Positions 1 through 6,293 of a stretch of DNA of 18,546 bases are shown here, piece after piece; the first letter of the stretch is position 1, and the number at the start of each line of letters is the position of its first letter. The notes under the pieces were generated by a model. It made no database searches. It was not told where the DNA came from and saw only the letters and a list, made by a program, of their open reading frames with translations. The translations under genes were made by a program, and so were the position numbers. This DNA is from Prevotella sp. CAG:1031 (GTDB taxonomy: Bacteria; Bacteroidota; Bacteroidia; Bacteroidales; Muribaculaceae). The stretch is taken from contig HF985578.1 of NCBI GenBank assembly GCA_000431215.1, positions 1 through 18,546 on the forward strand, read 5' to 3'.

Positions 1-68
1 GGCTCGTCCTCATGCAATCCACACGCCGGACGCAGTGGCATCCTGCGGTTTTGATAATAAGAAGCCAT
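1..68 (-). CDS. N-terminal end of a gene truncated by the window edge
   Basis: On the minus strand an ATG at 68-66 overlaps the TGA stop of the HTH gene (70-68) by one base in a TGATG arrangement typical of translational coupling. The frame stays open through the left edge for 22 complete codons, beginning MASYYQNRRMPLRPACG. I do not recognise the family from this fragment. The overlap suggests it is co-transcribed and co-translated with the excisionase-like protein, so it is probably another function of the same mobile element (replication or mobilisation would be usual, but nothing visible proves it). The fragment is too short to give a product. Confidence 0.55.
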   Translation of the reverse strand, partial: MASYYQNRRMPLRPACGLHEDE

Positions 69-430
69 CACCATCCGGATTTAGGTTTGCGGCGCATGGT
101 CGATTTCATCTCGGCGAGAATCTCGCCTGAGGATTTGGAGCCATCGCAGGCGTGCTGTTCCTGCCATGCGATAAGTTCCGAAGGGCGGAACTCCAGCATC
201 TTTCCTACTTTGTAGTGTGGCAGCACGCCATCACGTACCATGTGGTACACTGTCGATTTCTTGCGACGGAGAATTTTGCAAGCCTCGTCGATACCGACAA
301 GACGGTTGTCTGGCTCGGACGGTTTCATGCCGATAGCCTCTTTCACGAGAGATTTCAGTCCCTCGATCTCATTAATCAGACTGCCTACCAGATGCGGGAG
401 CGAGTCAAATGAAGGATTTGTATTTACCAT
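68..430 (-). CDS. Excisionase-like helix-turn-helix DNA-binding protein
   Basis: A 120-aa protein with one HTH_17/MerR-type DNA-binding domain at about residues 44-92. Visible features are V45-GIDEACKIL, the recognition region K58-STVYHMVRDGVLPHYKVG, and the closing FRPSELIAWQ. Residues 10-35 form a probable amphipathic helix, and the C-terminal 25 residues are basic. Proteins of this size and plan accompany integrases in Bacteroides mobile elements, where they act as excisionase or regulatory factors; the exact role here is inferred. The start is ATG 430, with a good -7 element at 454-461 upstream. Its stop overlaps the start of the next gene, so it likely leads an operon running off the left edge. 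Its promoter shares an operator layout with the integrase promoter. Confidence 0.8.
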   Translation of the reverse strand: MVNTNPSFDSLPHLVGSLINEIEGLKSLVKEAIGMKPSEPDNRLVGIDEACKILRRKKSTVYHMVRDGVLPHYKVGKMLEFRPSELIAWQEQHACDGSKSSGEILAEMKSTMRRKPKSGW

Positions 431-453
431 ATTTTACGTTTTAGAATTTGTCG

Positions 454-495
454 CAAAATTATGGGTATCGGCAATGGTGAACCGGTGAGGTGAAC
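454..495 (-). promoter_or_regulatory. Promoter and repeat operator of the excisionase-like gene
   Basis: On the minus strand TAATTTTG (461-454) matches the Bacteroidetes -7 element TAnnTTTG exactly and lies 23 bases before the ATG. Upstream are the + strand boxes GGTGA at 476-480, 484-488 and 489-493, the first and third extended to GGTGAAC. The first two boxes stand 14 and 22 bases beyond the -7 element and take the place of a -33 TTTG, which I do not see. The same CAAAAnTA-N14-GGTGA-N3-GGTGA pattern is found before the integrase gene. An activator or repressor site is the natural reading; no binding protein is proven. Confidence 0.6.
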
Positions 496-530
496 GGTTA
501 TTTTGCTGATTGGTAGAGTTTCACTGATTT

Positions 531-1220
531 TTAACAGATGCCGAGTTTCTTGGCAAGGGGATAAGGTGCCAGAGGCAGACGCGGCTCGACTTTAGGGAGA
601 GTGAAAGCCCCCTCATCAGAAGAAAGTTTTTTTGCGATGGTGCTTATCTCGACATCAGCGAGTTGCCACGGAAATTGTGATTTCAAAAACTCTGCCATCA
701 TGGTATTGGGTATTTTAAGCCGTTTGGCGATATTCCACCCGAAATGATATACGTCATGTGTGCGGAATTTTGAGATACGGCGATTTACAGAGGCCTGCTG
801 TATGGACTCTCCAATGATAAAGGCTTTCAGATTATTGTCGAGAGACATCAATTCCTCATTGGTCAGTACTCCGGCAAATGTCCCCAAGGTATAAGCTATC
901 ACCTCCTGCGCTTTGGGAGTGTCAAGCGGTGACACATCCTTGGCTAAATTAATTGCCGTACCCTTTGATTGTTCGACAGCCTTATCCTTTCTGCGCTTGA
1001 ATGATATTACACCTAATGGCTCTCTAACAAGAGGGATGATAAAGAATCGTATGCCATATTCCACGGAAAGATAGCATAACGTGAACATAAGAAAAGATGT
1101 AAGCGAGGAACTAACTGATGCTGATAGAGTGGCATTGCCAGATGCGAAACCAACGGAAATAGCCTTACCTGCGATGCAGACAAGGGCTATTGTACGGATT
1201 GAATTCAAATGTGTGTTCAT
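531..1220 (-). CDS. Two-TM membrane protein of unknown function
   Basis: A 229-aa protein that I do not recognise. Residues 9-27 (IALVCIAGKAISVGF core) and 40-64 (LTSFLMFTLCYLSVEYG onward) are two hydrophobic, probably membrane-spanning helices. Next comes a basic stretch (K75-RRKDK), which suggests a cytoplasmic C-terminal part of about 160 residues without cysteine or metal-binding motifs. The start is taken at ATG 1220. An in-frame TTG at 1250 would add 10 residues but lies inside the likely -7 promoter element, so it is rejected. The gene stands alone between the excisionase-like gene and the integrase, has its own promoter, and probably belongs to the element. A role in element maintenance or transfer would be a guess. 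Confidence 0.7.
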   Translation of the reverse strand: MNTHLNSIRTIALVCIAGKAISVGFASGNATLSASVSSSLTSFLMFTLCYLSVEYGIRFFIIPLVREPLGVISFKRRKDKAVEQSKGTAINLAKDVSPLDTPKAQEVIAYTLGTFAGVLTNEELMSLDNNLKAFIIGESIQQASVNRRISKFRTHDVYHFGWNIAKRLKIPNTMMAEFLKSQFPWQLADVEISTIAKKLSSDEGAFTLPKVEPRLPLAPYPLAKKLGIC

Positions 1221-1247
1221 GTGGATAAAATCTATTGTTTTATCCTG

Positions 1248-1255
1248 CAAAAGTA
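1248..1255 (-). promoter_or_regulatory. Predicted -7 promoter element of the membrane-protein gene
   Basis: TACTTTTG on the minus strand matches TAnnTTTG exactly and lies 27 bases before ATG 1220. No clear -33 TTTG is visible 19-21 bases upstream; a TTTC lies 22 bases away. The match decides for the ATG 1220 start against the upstream TTG. Confidence 0.5.
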
Positions 1256-1421
1256 TAATGAGCCGATTGCTAAATACGAAATTTTGGACACAAATTTTAT
1301 CCTGTAATGTCCTTTTTTAACAACCGCATTGCTAACATGAACTAAAATGGAATAATATGAAAAACAGTGATTTGTTATGGATAACTATGTCACCGGATAG
1401 AAGTCACAATATGAGGAAACA

Positions 1422-1452
1422 ACAACCGTGGTACGCACTGAACCACGGTTGT
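1422..1452 (-). terminator. Probable terminator of the integrase gene
   Basis: A perfect 10-bp inverted repeat, ACAACCGTGG and CCACGGTTGT, with an 11-base loop, begins 11 bases past the integrase stop codon on the minus strand. The T-run after it is weak (TTGTTTCC), so it may be an inefficient terminator or an RNA-stabilising hairpin. Confidence 0.55.
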
Positions 1453-1462
1453 CATTGATGAT

Positions 1463-2572
1463 TTATGTGAGTTTTATGCGACCAACGGTATCGCGTTTTG
1501 TGCTATCCACAAGCCTTGCGTAAATTTGCGTCGTGGTGACGTTGGCATGGTCGAGCATCTTGCTTACCGTATATATGTCAGTCCCGGCGGCGAGTTGGAG
1601 AGTGGCGAATGTGTCGCGGAAACGATGGAATGTTATCCGCTTTGTTATACCAGCTGCTTTCAGCCATTTCTTCAGCGGTTCCTGCGTCATCGAGCGGTTA
1701 AATCCCTTGAAGACAATTCCTTTGTCACGTTCACCGCACAATGCTAGCATCTCCGGACTGAGAGGGTGGATTGATTCTTTCTGCGTTTTCTGAATACGGA
1801 TGAACATAGCCATCTCGCCATCAGCATCCGGACGTATATCCTCCCACCTTAATTTGAGTATATCGCTTATTCGCAACCCGGTAAGGATAGAGAATAGCGA
1901 GGCCGCTTTCAGTATTGGTTTCTCGCATGGTGTGGCGGCAAGCAACTTCACTTCATCAGCCGTGAGAAAATTTTTCTTGACCTCCTCATATTCAATATCC
2001 TCGATGAAGTCGTTGAGATTTTCTTTCAGTAACCGTTCCTTGTATGCCTCTTTCAGCAGAGCGCGGAATGTTGACCAGTATCCTGCAGCTGAATTGCGTG
2101 TGATGGTCAGCTTAGGGTGGCGGAGCTGTTTGGCTGTCAGCAGATACTCACGGAATTTGTTACACAATTCTATGGTGACATCGCCGAATGAGCATTTTCC
2201 TTTGACGAATCTCTCGAAGTGGCGATAGACGATAATCCACTTGTCATAATGCTTCTTTGCTTTCTCCTCAAAATACAACAGGAAGTCGGCTTTTGGCTGT
2301 TCGCGGTCGAGGAACCCGAATTCGTTGTTGATGACAGCCTCCTGACGGCGGCAACGTATTATCTCGGCACGCATCAGTATCGAGTCGTTGTATTCACGCT
2401 GATATTTGTTGCGCGGATTGGCGAAGATGTAGAAGCCCAGATATTCACGGCGCGACATCTTCATTGTTTTCGGGTTGCGTATAGCCGGATAGTAGTCGAG
2501 GTACAGCGACAGGCGGTCGTTCTTTATCGGACGCTGGCGCAGGCTGACTTTGGAACAGGTTGATGGTAACAT
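1463..2572 (-). CDS. Tyrosine recombinase / site-specific integrase
   Basis: A 369-aa integrase that breaks and rejoins DNA at attachment sites to insert or excise the mobile element. An N-terminal arm-binding region (about 1-90) is followed by a SAM-like core-binding domain (about 92-190) and the catalytic domain (about 200-369). The catalytic set is visible: R234 in TGLRISDIL, K262 in the IQKTQK hairpin, H316-x-x-R319 in FHRFRDT, H342 in LDHANVTTT and nucleophile Y351 in QIYARL. Nothing is missing, so it should be active. Length and layout match the Bacteroides mobile-element integrase group. The start is ATG 2572. It has its own promoter with paired GGTGA boxes shared with the excisionase-like gene, and a hairpin after its stop. 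The attachment site is not identified with confidence. Confidence 0.95.
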   Translation of the reverse strand: MLPSTCSKVSLRQRPIKNDRLSLYLDYYPAIRNPKTMKMSRREYLGFYIFANPRNKYQREYNDSILMRAEIIRCRRQEAVINNEFGFLDREQPKADFLLYFEEKAKKHYDKWIIVYRHFERFVKGKCSFGDVTIELCNKFREYLLTAKQLRHPKLTITRNSAAGYWSTFRALLKEAYKERLLKENLNDFIEDIEYEEVKKNFLTADEVKLLAATPCEKPILKAASLFSILTGLRISDILKLRWEDIRPDADGEMAMFIRIQKTQKESIHPLSPEMLALCGERDKGIVFKGFNRSMTQEPLKKWLKAAGITKRITFHRFRDTFATLQLAAGTDIYTVSKMLDHANVTTTQIYARLVDSTKRDTVGRIKLT

Positions 2573-2606
2573 GGTTGAATTTCTTATATGTTGATTATTC
2601 GTGATG

Positions 2607-2667
2607 CAAAACTATATAAAAGGCTGATGGTGAAATGGTGATGATAAAATCACCTGTACCGCTCACC
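2607..2667 (-). promoter_or_regulatory. Promoter and GGTGA/TCACC operator of the integrase gene
   Basis: TAGTTTTG on the minus strand (2614-2607) is an exact TAnnTTTG element 34 bases before the integrase ATG. On the + strand GGTGA boxes lie at 2629-2633 and 2637-2641, at the same spacings from the -7 element as in the excisionase-like promoter. Inverted TCACC boxes follow at 2650-2654 and 2663-2667. GGTGAT (2637-2642) and ATCACC (2649-2654) form a perfect 6-bp dyad with a 6-base spacer. The dyad sits just after the stop codon of the four-HTH gene and might also act as a weak terminator for it. Confidence 0.6.
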
Positions 2668-2672
2668 GATTT

Positions 2673-3575
2673 TTAACCAATTTTCGGCGGGGCAAACAGA
2701 GCATCAAGAGCCTTGCGGTCGATTCTCACATACCGACCCTCATAACTTCTTGTAATGTCATGTGTCCGGACGTAATGGGAAATCTGGTTGCGGGTCATGT
2801 TATACCGCGCCATTGCTTCCGGCATGGTGTAATATTCCGGCTCCAGCTCAGACTCAATACCCATCGCCTTGTCAAACTGACGGCGCGAGTAGAAAACCTT
2901 ACATTTATCCTTTCGCTTGCTAATCTTCCGCTCCGACACAAAACGATAGACAGCCTCTTTCGACATATTGAACTTGGCACACACCTCCTCTACAGAGTAC
3001 CATTCTTCGGCTATCATCTCAGTTGGCTGCTTATCGGCAAGAGCCTTGTCGATATGTTTCCGGCTCCAGAGTGTTTTGCCACGGACAACGGTTTTCGGTA
3101 TGTTCCGTTCCTTAGCCATCTTAAAAAGCCACGAATTGCTTATGCCAAACTTTTCAAGAATCTCCTTGGTCGTATAAAACTCCTCGATGGGTTCAGCCAC
3201 CTTTTTCTCCCTCTTGATATATTCCGGTGGATTCTCAAACATCTTGTCAATGCTTGCCCGGCTGATGAGAGTCTTACCTTTCAGGCGTATGCACGGTATC
3301 AGACCCTCTGCAAGACAGCGGTACACGGAGGACTTGCCAATCCCCAATAAAACGGCACATTGTCGTGGTGAAAAGTAGTTACCAGCTGGAATACATCTTT
3401 GTTTTTTGCTCTCGGAAGTCGCATGGTTCTCCTGCTCAACATGGGCTTGCCTGCGTAAAGCCTTGTAGGAATGTTCGCTACATCGCTTTGAACAGAAGCG
3501 GGTAGAGCATTTGTGAGCGATAAATTCCTTACCGCACCACTCGCAGATTTTGTTGATGTCGATTGTACTGCTCAT
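2673..3575 (-). CDS. Zinc-ribbon protein with four tandem helix-turn-helix units
   Basis: A 300-aa predicted DNA-binding protein. The N-terminus has a probable zinc-binding knuckle: C11-x2-C14, C23, C28 and C32. Four HTH_17-like units follow at about 67-113 (YFSPRQCAVLLGIGKSSVYR), 133-179 (FYTTKEILEKFGISNSWLFK), 192-238 (WYSVEEVCAKFNMSKEAVYR) and 248-294 (YYTMPEAMARYNMTRNQISH). Each ends in a wing-like basic strand and an S/D-R-x2-[IFL]-D helix. The start is ATG 3575. Four GTCCCA repeats at exactly 10-bp pitch cover its promoter, which suggests self-regulation with one unit per repeat (inference). The gene lies between the integrase and the repeat-rich non-coding region, so a directionality or architectural role for the recombinase is also possible. 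Confidence 0.85.
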   Translation of the reverse strand: MSSTIDINKICEWCGKEFIAHKCSTRFCSKRCSEHSYKALRRQAHVEQENHATSESKKQRCIPAGNYFSPRQCAVLLGIGKSSVYRCLAEGLIPCIRLKGKTLISRASIDKMFENPPEYIKREKKVAEPIEEFYTTKEILEKFGISNSWLFKMAKERNIPKTVVRGKTLWSRKHIDKALADKQPTEMIAEEWYSVEEVCAKFNMSKEAVYRFVSERKISKRKDKCKVFYSRRQFDKAMGIESELEPEYYTMPEAMARYNMTRNQISHYVRTHDITRSYEGRYVRIDRKALDALFAPPKIG

Positions 3576-3599
3576 CGGTTATTTCTGTTAAAATCCATT

Positions 3600-3648
3600 C
3601 AAAAGTGTCCCAGTGCGTCCCACGGCGTCCCAGAGTGTCCCAACACTC
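3600..3648 (-). repeat. Four GTCCCA iterons at 10-bp pitch over a promoter
   Basis: GTCCCA occurs at 3607-3612, 3617-3622, 3627-3632 and 3637-3642, a strict 10-bp period, so all copies face the same side of the helix. The last copy is also the loop of the hairpin GAGTGT-CCCA-ACACTC (3633-3648). At the gene-proximal edge, CACTTTTG on the minus strand (3607-3600) is one base off the TAnnTTTG element, 24 bases before ATG 3575. The array therefore covers roughly the -7 to -42 part of the promoter. It is best read as an operator array; arm-type integrase sites are an alternative. Confidence 0.65.
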
Positions 3649-3753
3649 CACAACCTCGGATGAGGCGCAACTGAAACCACGAAAACGGTACAGTCGCGGT
3701 ACAGGAAATCGCTAAAATCGACCAAAATGCGCAAAAATCAGCAATTTTGACCA

Positions 3754-3782
3754 ATAAAAAACGCCCCTGAAAAGAGGCGTTT
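3754..3782 (-). terminator. Intrinsic terminator on the minus strand
   Basis: AAACGCCTCT-TTTC-AGGGGCGTTT (minus strand, 3782-3759) is a 10-bp stem with one mismatch and a 4-base loop, followed by TTTATT, so the T-run is six or more long counting the stem end. This is a strong rho-independent signal between the hipBA operon ending at 4269 and the four-HTH gene starting at 3575. The plus-strand reading lacks a T-run. Confidence 0.75.
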
Positions 3783-4268
3783 CGTGTTATTTGTTAGCTA
3801 ATTATATGATTTTCAGGTGTTTATCTATTTGCCGATGCAGAAGCGGTTAAATTGTTGATATGTAGATAGATGCAAATCTAATCCGTACAAGTGACGTGAA
3901 TTTTCTACGTTTGTAAGTGGTTAACCGCCTGCTATTTAATCCCTTACAAGTCGCATTTGCCTCACCTTGCGCTGATTTCATAGGAGTTCGGCGATTTTCA
4001 ATTGCCAAACCGACAACAGTGACTCAATGCAAAATTAGCTATAATAATCCGATTATCAAAGGAATATATGAACTTTAACTTTTCGCGACATACAGATGAG
4101 CGTACAAATCCACTGATTTTTACTCTGTCGATATGTGTCTGCCGCAGTCTTATCCATAGAGGAGTTTTATCCTGTTTATCGGCTCAAATTTTAAGCTATA
4201 TCCATGAAAAATGGTTTCAGATTGAGCCGATTTCCCCAGTGTTTTAGCCGAATTTGAGCCGATAGGCT
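3783..4268. other. Non-coding region with several short repeat families
   Basis: Together with the iterons and terminator to its left, this forms a gap of about 690 bases without a convincing gene. TACAAGT occurs at 3886-3892 and 3945-3951, both preceded by TAATCC (3879-3884 and 3937-3942), with an inverted relative TTGTAAGT at 3911-3918. TTGTAAG (3911-3917) and CTTACAA (3943-3949) are a 7-bp inverted repeat. GCGGTTAA (3843-3850) pairs with TTAACCGC (3921-3928). From 4177 on there is a separate AGCCGA family. The mixture resembles an attachment or replication-control region of an integrative element, but I see no tRNA 3' end and no proven target duplication. A 59-codon plus-strand frame (4068-4247) is discussed under rejected items. 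Confidence 0.4.
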
Positions 4269-4269
4269 C
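4177..4269. repeat. AGCCGA repeats with a 14-bp inverted pair at the hipA 3' end
   Basis: TATCGGCTCAAATT (4177-4190) and AATTTGAGCCGATA (4251-4264) are perfect reverse complements, 60 bases apart. AGCCGA is repeated directly at 4225-4230, 4246-4251 and 4257-4262, with starts 21 and 11 bases apart, near whole helical turns. GAGCC-GATA-GGCTC (4256-4269) forms a small hairpin that touches the hipA stop codon. The group may fold at the 3' end of the hipBA transcript or bind a protein. A further AGCCGA lies at 1261-1266. Confidence 0.6.
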
Positions 4270-5765
4270 TATTTCGGAGGGAACAGGATTTCAGCCAATC
4301 GGATTTTCTCATCGGCTGGAAGATTATAAATGTCCTGTTTTGTCAGGTCGGTATAGAGGTTCATATTGGGTCTGACGAATCGTCGATGACGCTGTCCGTC
4401 AATTATCACAACTACTTCATAATGCCCTTTGGAATTGACTGATACCGAAAAATCAGTGATAGTTCTTCCGTGCATATCGCACAAGGATTTTTCGATACCA
4501 TCGTCTTTGGAGATATAACCGAAAGCGATAAGATTGTCGTTCAGTGTCTTTTGGATTATACCACGCCATGGTTGAGTGATATGGCACCGCTCGGCGTATT
4601 CGCCGAATTTTGAAATTACCTCTGCTACACGGTTTATGATTGCGTTGGCATTCTTTATATCATGCTGTTTTGCAAAATCGAGTAGGTCTGTCTTGGAAAT
4701 CTCACTTATTTCTCCTCCAATACTCAATCTACGCTCGATATTGGGGCCTGTGCCTTTTGTGTTGAATATAAATGTCGTATCGTATGACGGTGACATCCGC
4801 CATTTCCCATCCTCTTCAAGTAGGAATGAGAAGTTTTTGTTATGGTCATCAGTATTGTTGGCCATGACATTAAAAACCATCCGTGCGAAGAGCTGCTCAA
4901 TCTCAGACTCGGAGATTGACAGTTCGCGACAGGTCGCAACGAGGTCTTCATAGCTTCGTGCCTCGGGGTTTATGGCAGCCAAAGTCTGAACATGAACCTT
5001 TTGGCCGTTTTTCCTATCGAAACGTTTGGTGAGAAAATGATTGATGCCGTCTATGGGCAATAACCGACATTCCTCCATTTCGATTCCGGCTGCAACTGCC
5101 ATGTTGTAATATGCAGTTTCAATTTCGGCAATAGGCATGGATTTGTCACCAAACTTCAAGATATAATATTCAAAACCTTCAAGTCCATCTGTCTGACCCG
5201 ACCGGATTTCTCCAGTCGTGTTGTCAATGGCGATAATCGCCTTCATCTGGCGACCTCCGGCCGACGTACCCACGGCAAGCAATGCCTGCAACGTCAGTTC
5301 CTCGTTGGCATTCAGTACAATGTCGTCTCGGTCTTCAAGAATTTTGAGAGAAATATCGTATAGCGATTTGATGTCGATTGTGCGAGTATGGGTAAGGTCT
5401 GCAGCGTAAGGCTCATATTCCAAAGCTCCCATACCTCGTGTGCCAATGAACATCAGTTTATACAGTGGCGTAACTTTATTGCGTGGTATTTTATTGTCCT
5501 TTGCCCATTTGTCAAATAGAGTGTTACCCCAGGAATCCGGCAACGAATCAGCTATAAACGGAGGAAGCCCCTGGTAGATAGGCCGATCATCCCCATATAT
5601 AGGCAAAAGAAAGTTCCGGTTCTTCGCAGGAGTAATTAGCGGAGCAATGTCAGGAATCCTGTCTTTCAGCTCAGGGTTATATGTAAAATATGTACGTCTC
5701 GTGGCTGAGTCCCACACGAGCCGTCCGATTTCCTGCCCCCATAGATTCACTTTCAAGTATTTCAT
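4269..5765 (-). CDS. hipA: HipA-family serine/threonine kinase toxin, long form
   Basis: A 498-aa HipA-type protein kinase. Family members such as E. coli HipA phosphorylate glutamyl-tRNA synthetase, halting growth; the target here is unknown. The N-terminal part contains F70-IADSLPDSWGNTL and the RGMGALEYEP motif (110-119). GTSAGGRQMKA (166-176) stands where family members have GTSLGGARPKA, the ATP-binding loop region. The catalytic core is T305-D306-D307-H308-NKN311, with D306 as the probable base and N311 and D329 (SPSYD) as metal ligands. About 100 residues after position 395 go beyond the usual HipA end and include a VVVIIDGQRHRR segment, an unusual C-terminal extension. It starts 8 bases after the hipB-like gene, the typical antitoxin-first order, and shares its operator. 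Confidence 0.9.
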   Translation of the reverse strand: MKYLKVNLWGQEIGRLVWDSATRRTYFTYNPELKDRIPDIAPLITPAKNRNFLLPIYGDDRPIYQGLPPFIADSLPDSWGNTLFDKWAKDNKIPRNKVTPLYKLMFIGTRGMGALEYEPYAADLTHTRTIDIKSLYDISLKILEDRDDIVLNANEELTLQALLAVGTSAGGRQMKAIIAIDNTTGEIRSGQTDGLEGFEYYILKFGDKSMPIAEIETAYYNMAVAAGIEMEECRLLPIDGINHFLTKRFDRKNGQKVHVQTLAAINPEARSYEDLVATCRELSISESEIEQLFARMVFNVMANNTDDHNKNFSFLLEEDGKWRMSPSYDTTFIFNTKGTGPNIERRLSIGGEISEISKTDLLDFAKQHDIKNANAIINRVAEVISKFGEYAERCHITQPWRGIIQKTLNDNLIAFGYISKDDGIEKSLCDMHGRTITDFSVSVNSKGHYEVVVIIDGQRHRRFVRPNMNLYTDLTKQDIYNLPADEKIRLAEILFPPK

Positions 5766-5773
5766 GCCCGTAA

Positions 5774-6094
5774 TTATTTTTTCGCGGAATGGCGAACACG
5801 TTGTGCCTTTTTATCATTGTCGTTATACATATAAGGTGATTCGGGCAATTCGGGCAGCAGTGCATCCCAGTTCTCTCCAAGCCCAATTGTCTTTAATAGT
5901 CTCAGAAGAGTACTGAACGAAATGTCAGTCATATTGCCGGACTCAAATCTATAAAGTGTGGTCATGCCGATAGATGCCGCTTCGGAAACCTCCTTACGGG
6001 TCATGCGCAACCGCAACCTGTAATCACGAAACCTCATGCCGAGATTCCTGATCACATCAGGTGTAGCCAATGATTTGTTCGTAAATGTCACCAT
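5774..6094 (-). CDS. hipB: HipB-type XRE antitoxin/repressor
   Basis: A 106-aa protein with an XRE/Cro-type HTH at about residues 20-75 (RFRDYRLRLRMTRKEVSEAA, then GMTTLYRFESG). The C-terminal tail is charged and ends in KKAQRVRHSAKK. HipB-type proteins neutralise HipA and, with it, repress their own operon. It precedes hipA by 8 bases. The start is ATG 6094, directly followed upstream by an operator-like region with a 12-bp inverted repeat and an 11-bp direct repeat. The long N-terminal lead (about 18 residues before the HTH) is typical of the Bacteroidetes version. Confidence 0.88.
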   Translation of the reverse strand: MVTFTNKSLATPDVIRNLGMRFRDYRLRLRMTRKEVSEAASIGMTTLYRFESGNMTDISFSTLLRLLKTIGLGENWDALLPELPESPYMYNDNDKKAQRVRHSAKK

Positions 6095-6162
6095 AATGAT
6101 ATTTATGCCTAATGTATTGGTATAACACTCCGCAGAATGATATTTACAAAATTAGGCATAAA
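6095..6162 (-). promoter_or_regulatory. Operator/promoter region of the first hipBA operon
   Basis: TTTATGCCTAAT (6102-6113) and ATTAGGCATAAA (6151-6162) are perfect 12-bp reverse complements separated by 37 bases. AATGATATTTA is also repeated directly at 6095-6105 and 6136-6146, 41 bases apart (about four helical turns). The gene-proximal arm lies within 20 bases of the hipB ATG. Paired dyads at this position fit cooperative HipB dimers bridged by HipA, as known for E. coli hipBA. A -7 element is not clear; TATACCAA around 6119-6126 is a weak fit. Confidence 0.65.
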
Positions 6163-6293
6163 ATCCCATACGACCAAATTTATTGCGCTTTATTGCGGAT
6201 TTCGGAATTGATGGAGAGTGGTAAAATTGGTATATGTAAAGTTCATCCTAATGCACTGGCGATATGATTTGAACCGATGTATATCATTACAGG

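Noticed and set aside
1800..2228. 142-codon plus-strand frame antisense to the integrase
   Set aside because: The minus-strand integrase has a full set of catalytic motifs in this stretch; the antisense frame shows no domain.
2760..3350. 196-codon plus-strand frame antisense to the four-HTH gene
   Set aside because: The minus-strand protein shows four clear HTH units; the antisense frame has no recognisable features.
3607..3642. GTCCCA repeats as a CRISPR array
   Set aside because: Period is 10 bp with a 6-base core, far too short for repeats and spacers, and no cas genes are present.
1295..4175. Direct repeat TTTTATCCTGT at 1295-1305 and 4165-4175 flanking integrase and four-HTH gene, as possible element ends
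   Set aside because: An 11-base AT-rich match in this much sequence is expected by chance, a 10-base copy also lies at 1238-1247, and the ends would leave the excisionase-like gene outside.
4068..4247. Plus-strand frame of 59 codons with AAAGGAA five bases before its ATG (MNFNFSRHTDERTNPL start)
   Set aside because: It runs through the repeat-rich region and across the AGCCGA repeats, has no clear domain and no promoter I can defend. It remains a weak possibility.
3783..4268. tRNA gene or 3' tRNA fragment as integration target
   Set aside because: No T-loop-like GTTCRANNC with matching acceptor stem was found on either strand.
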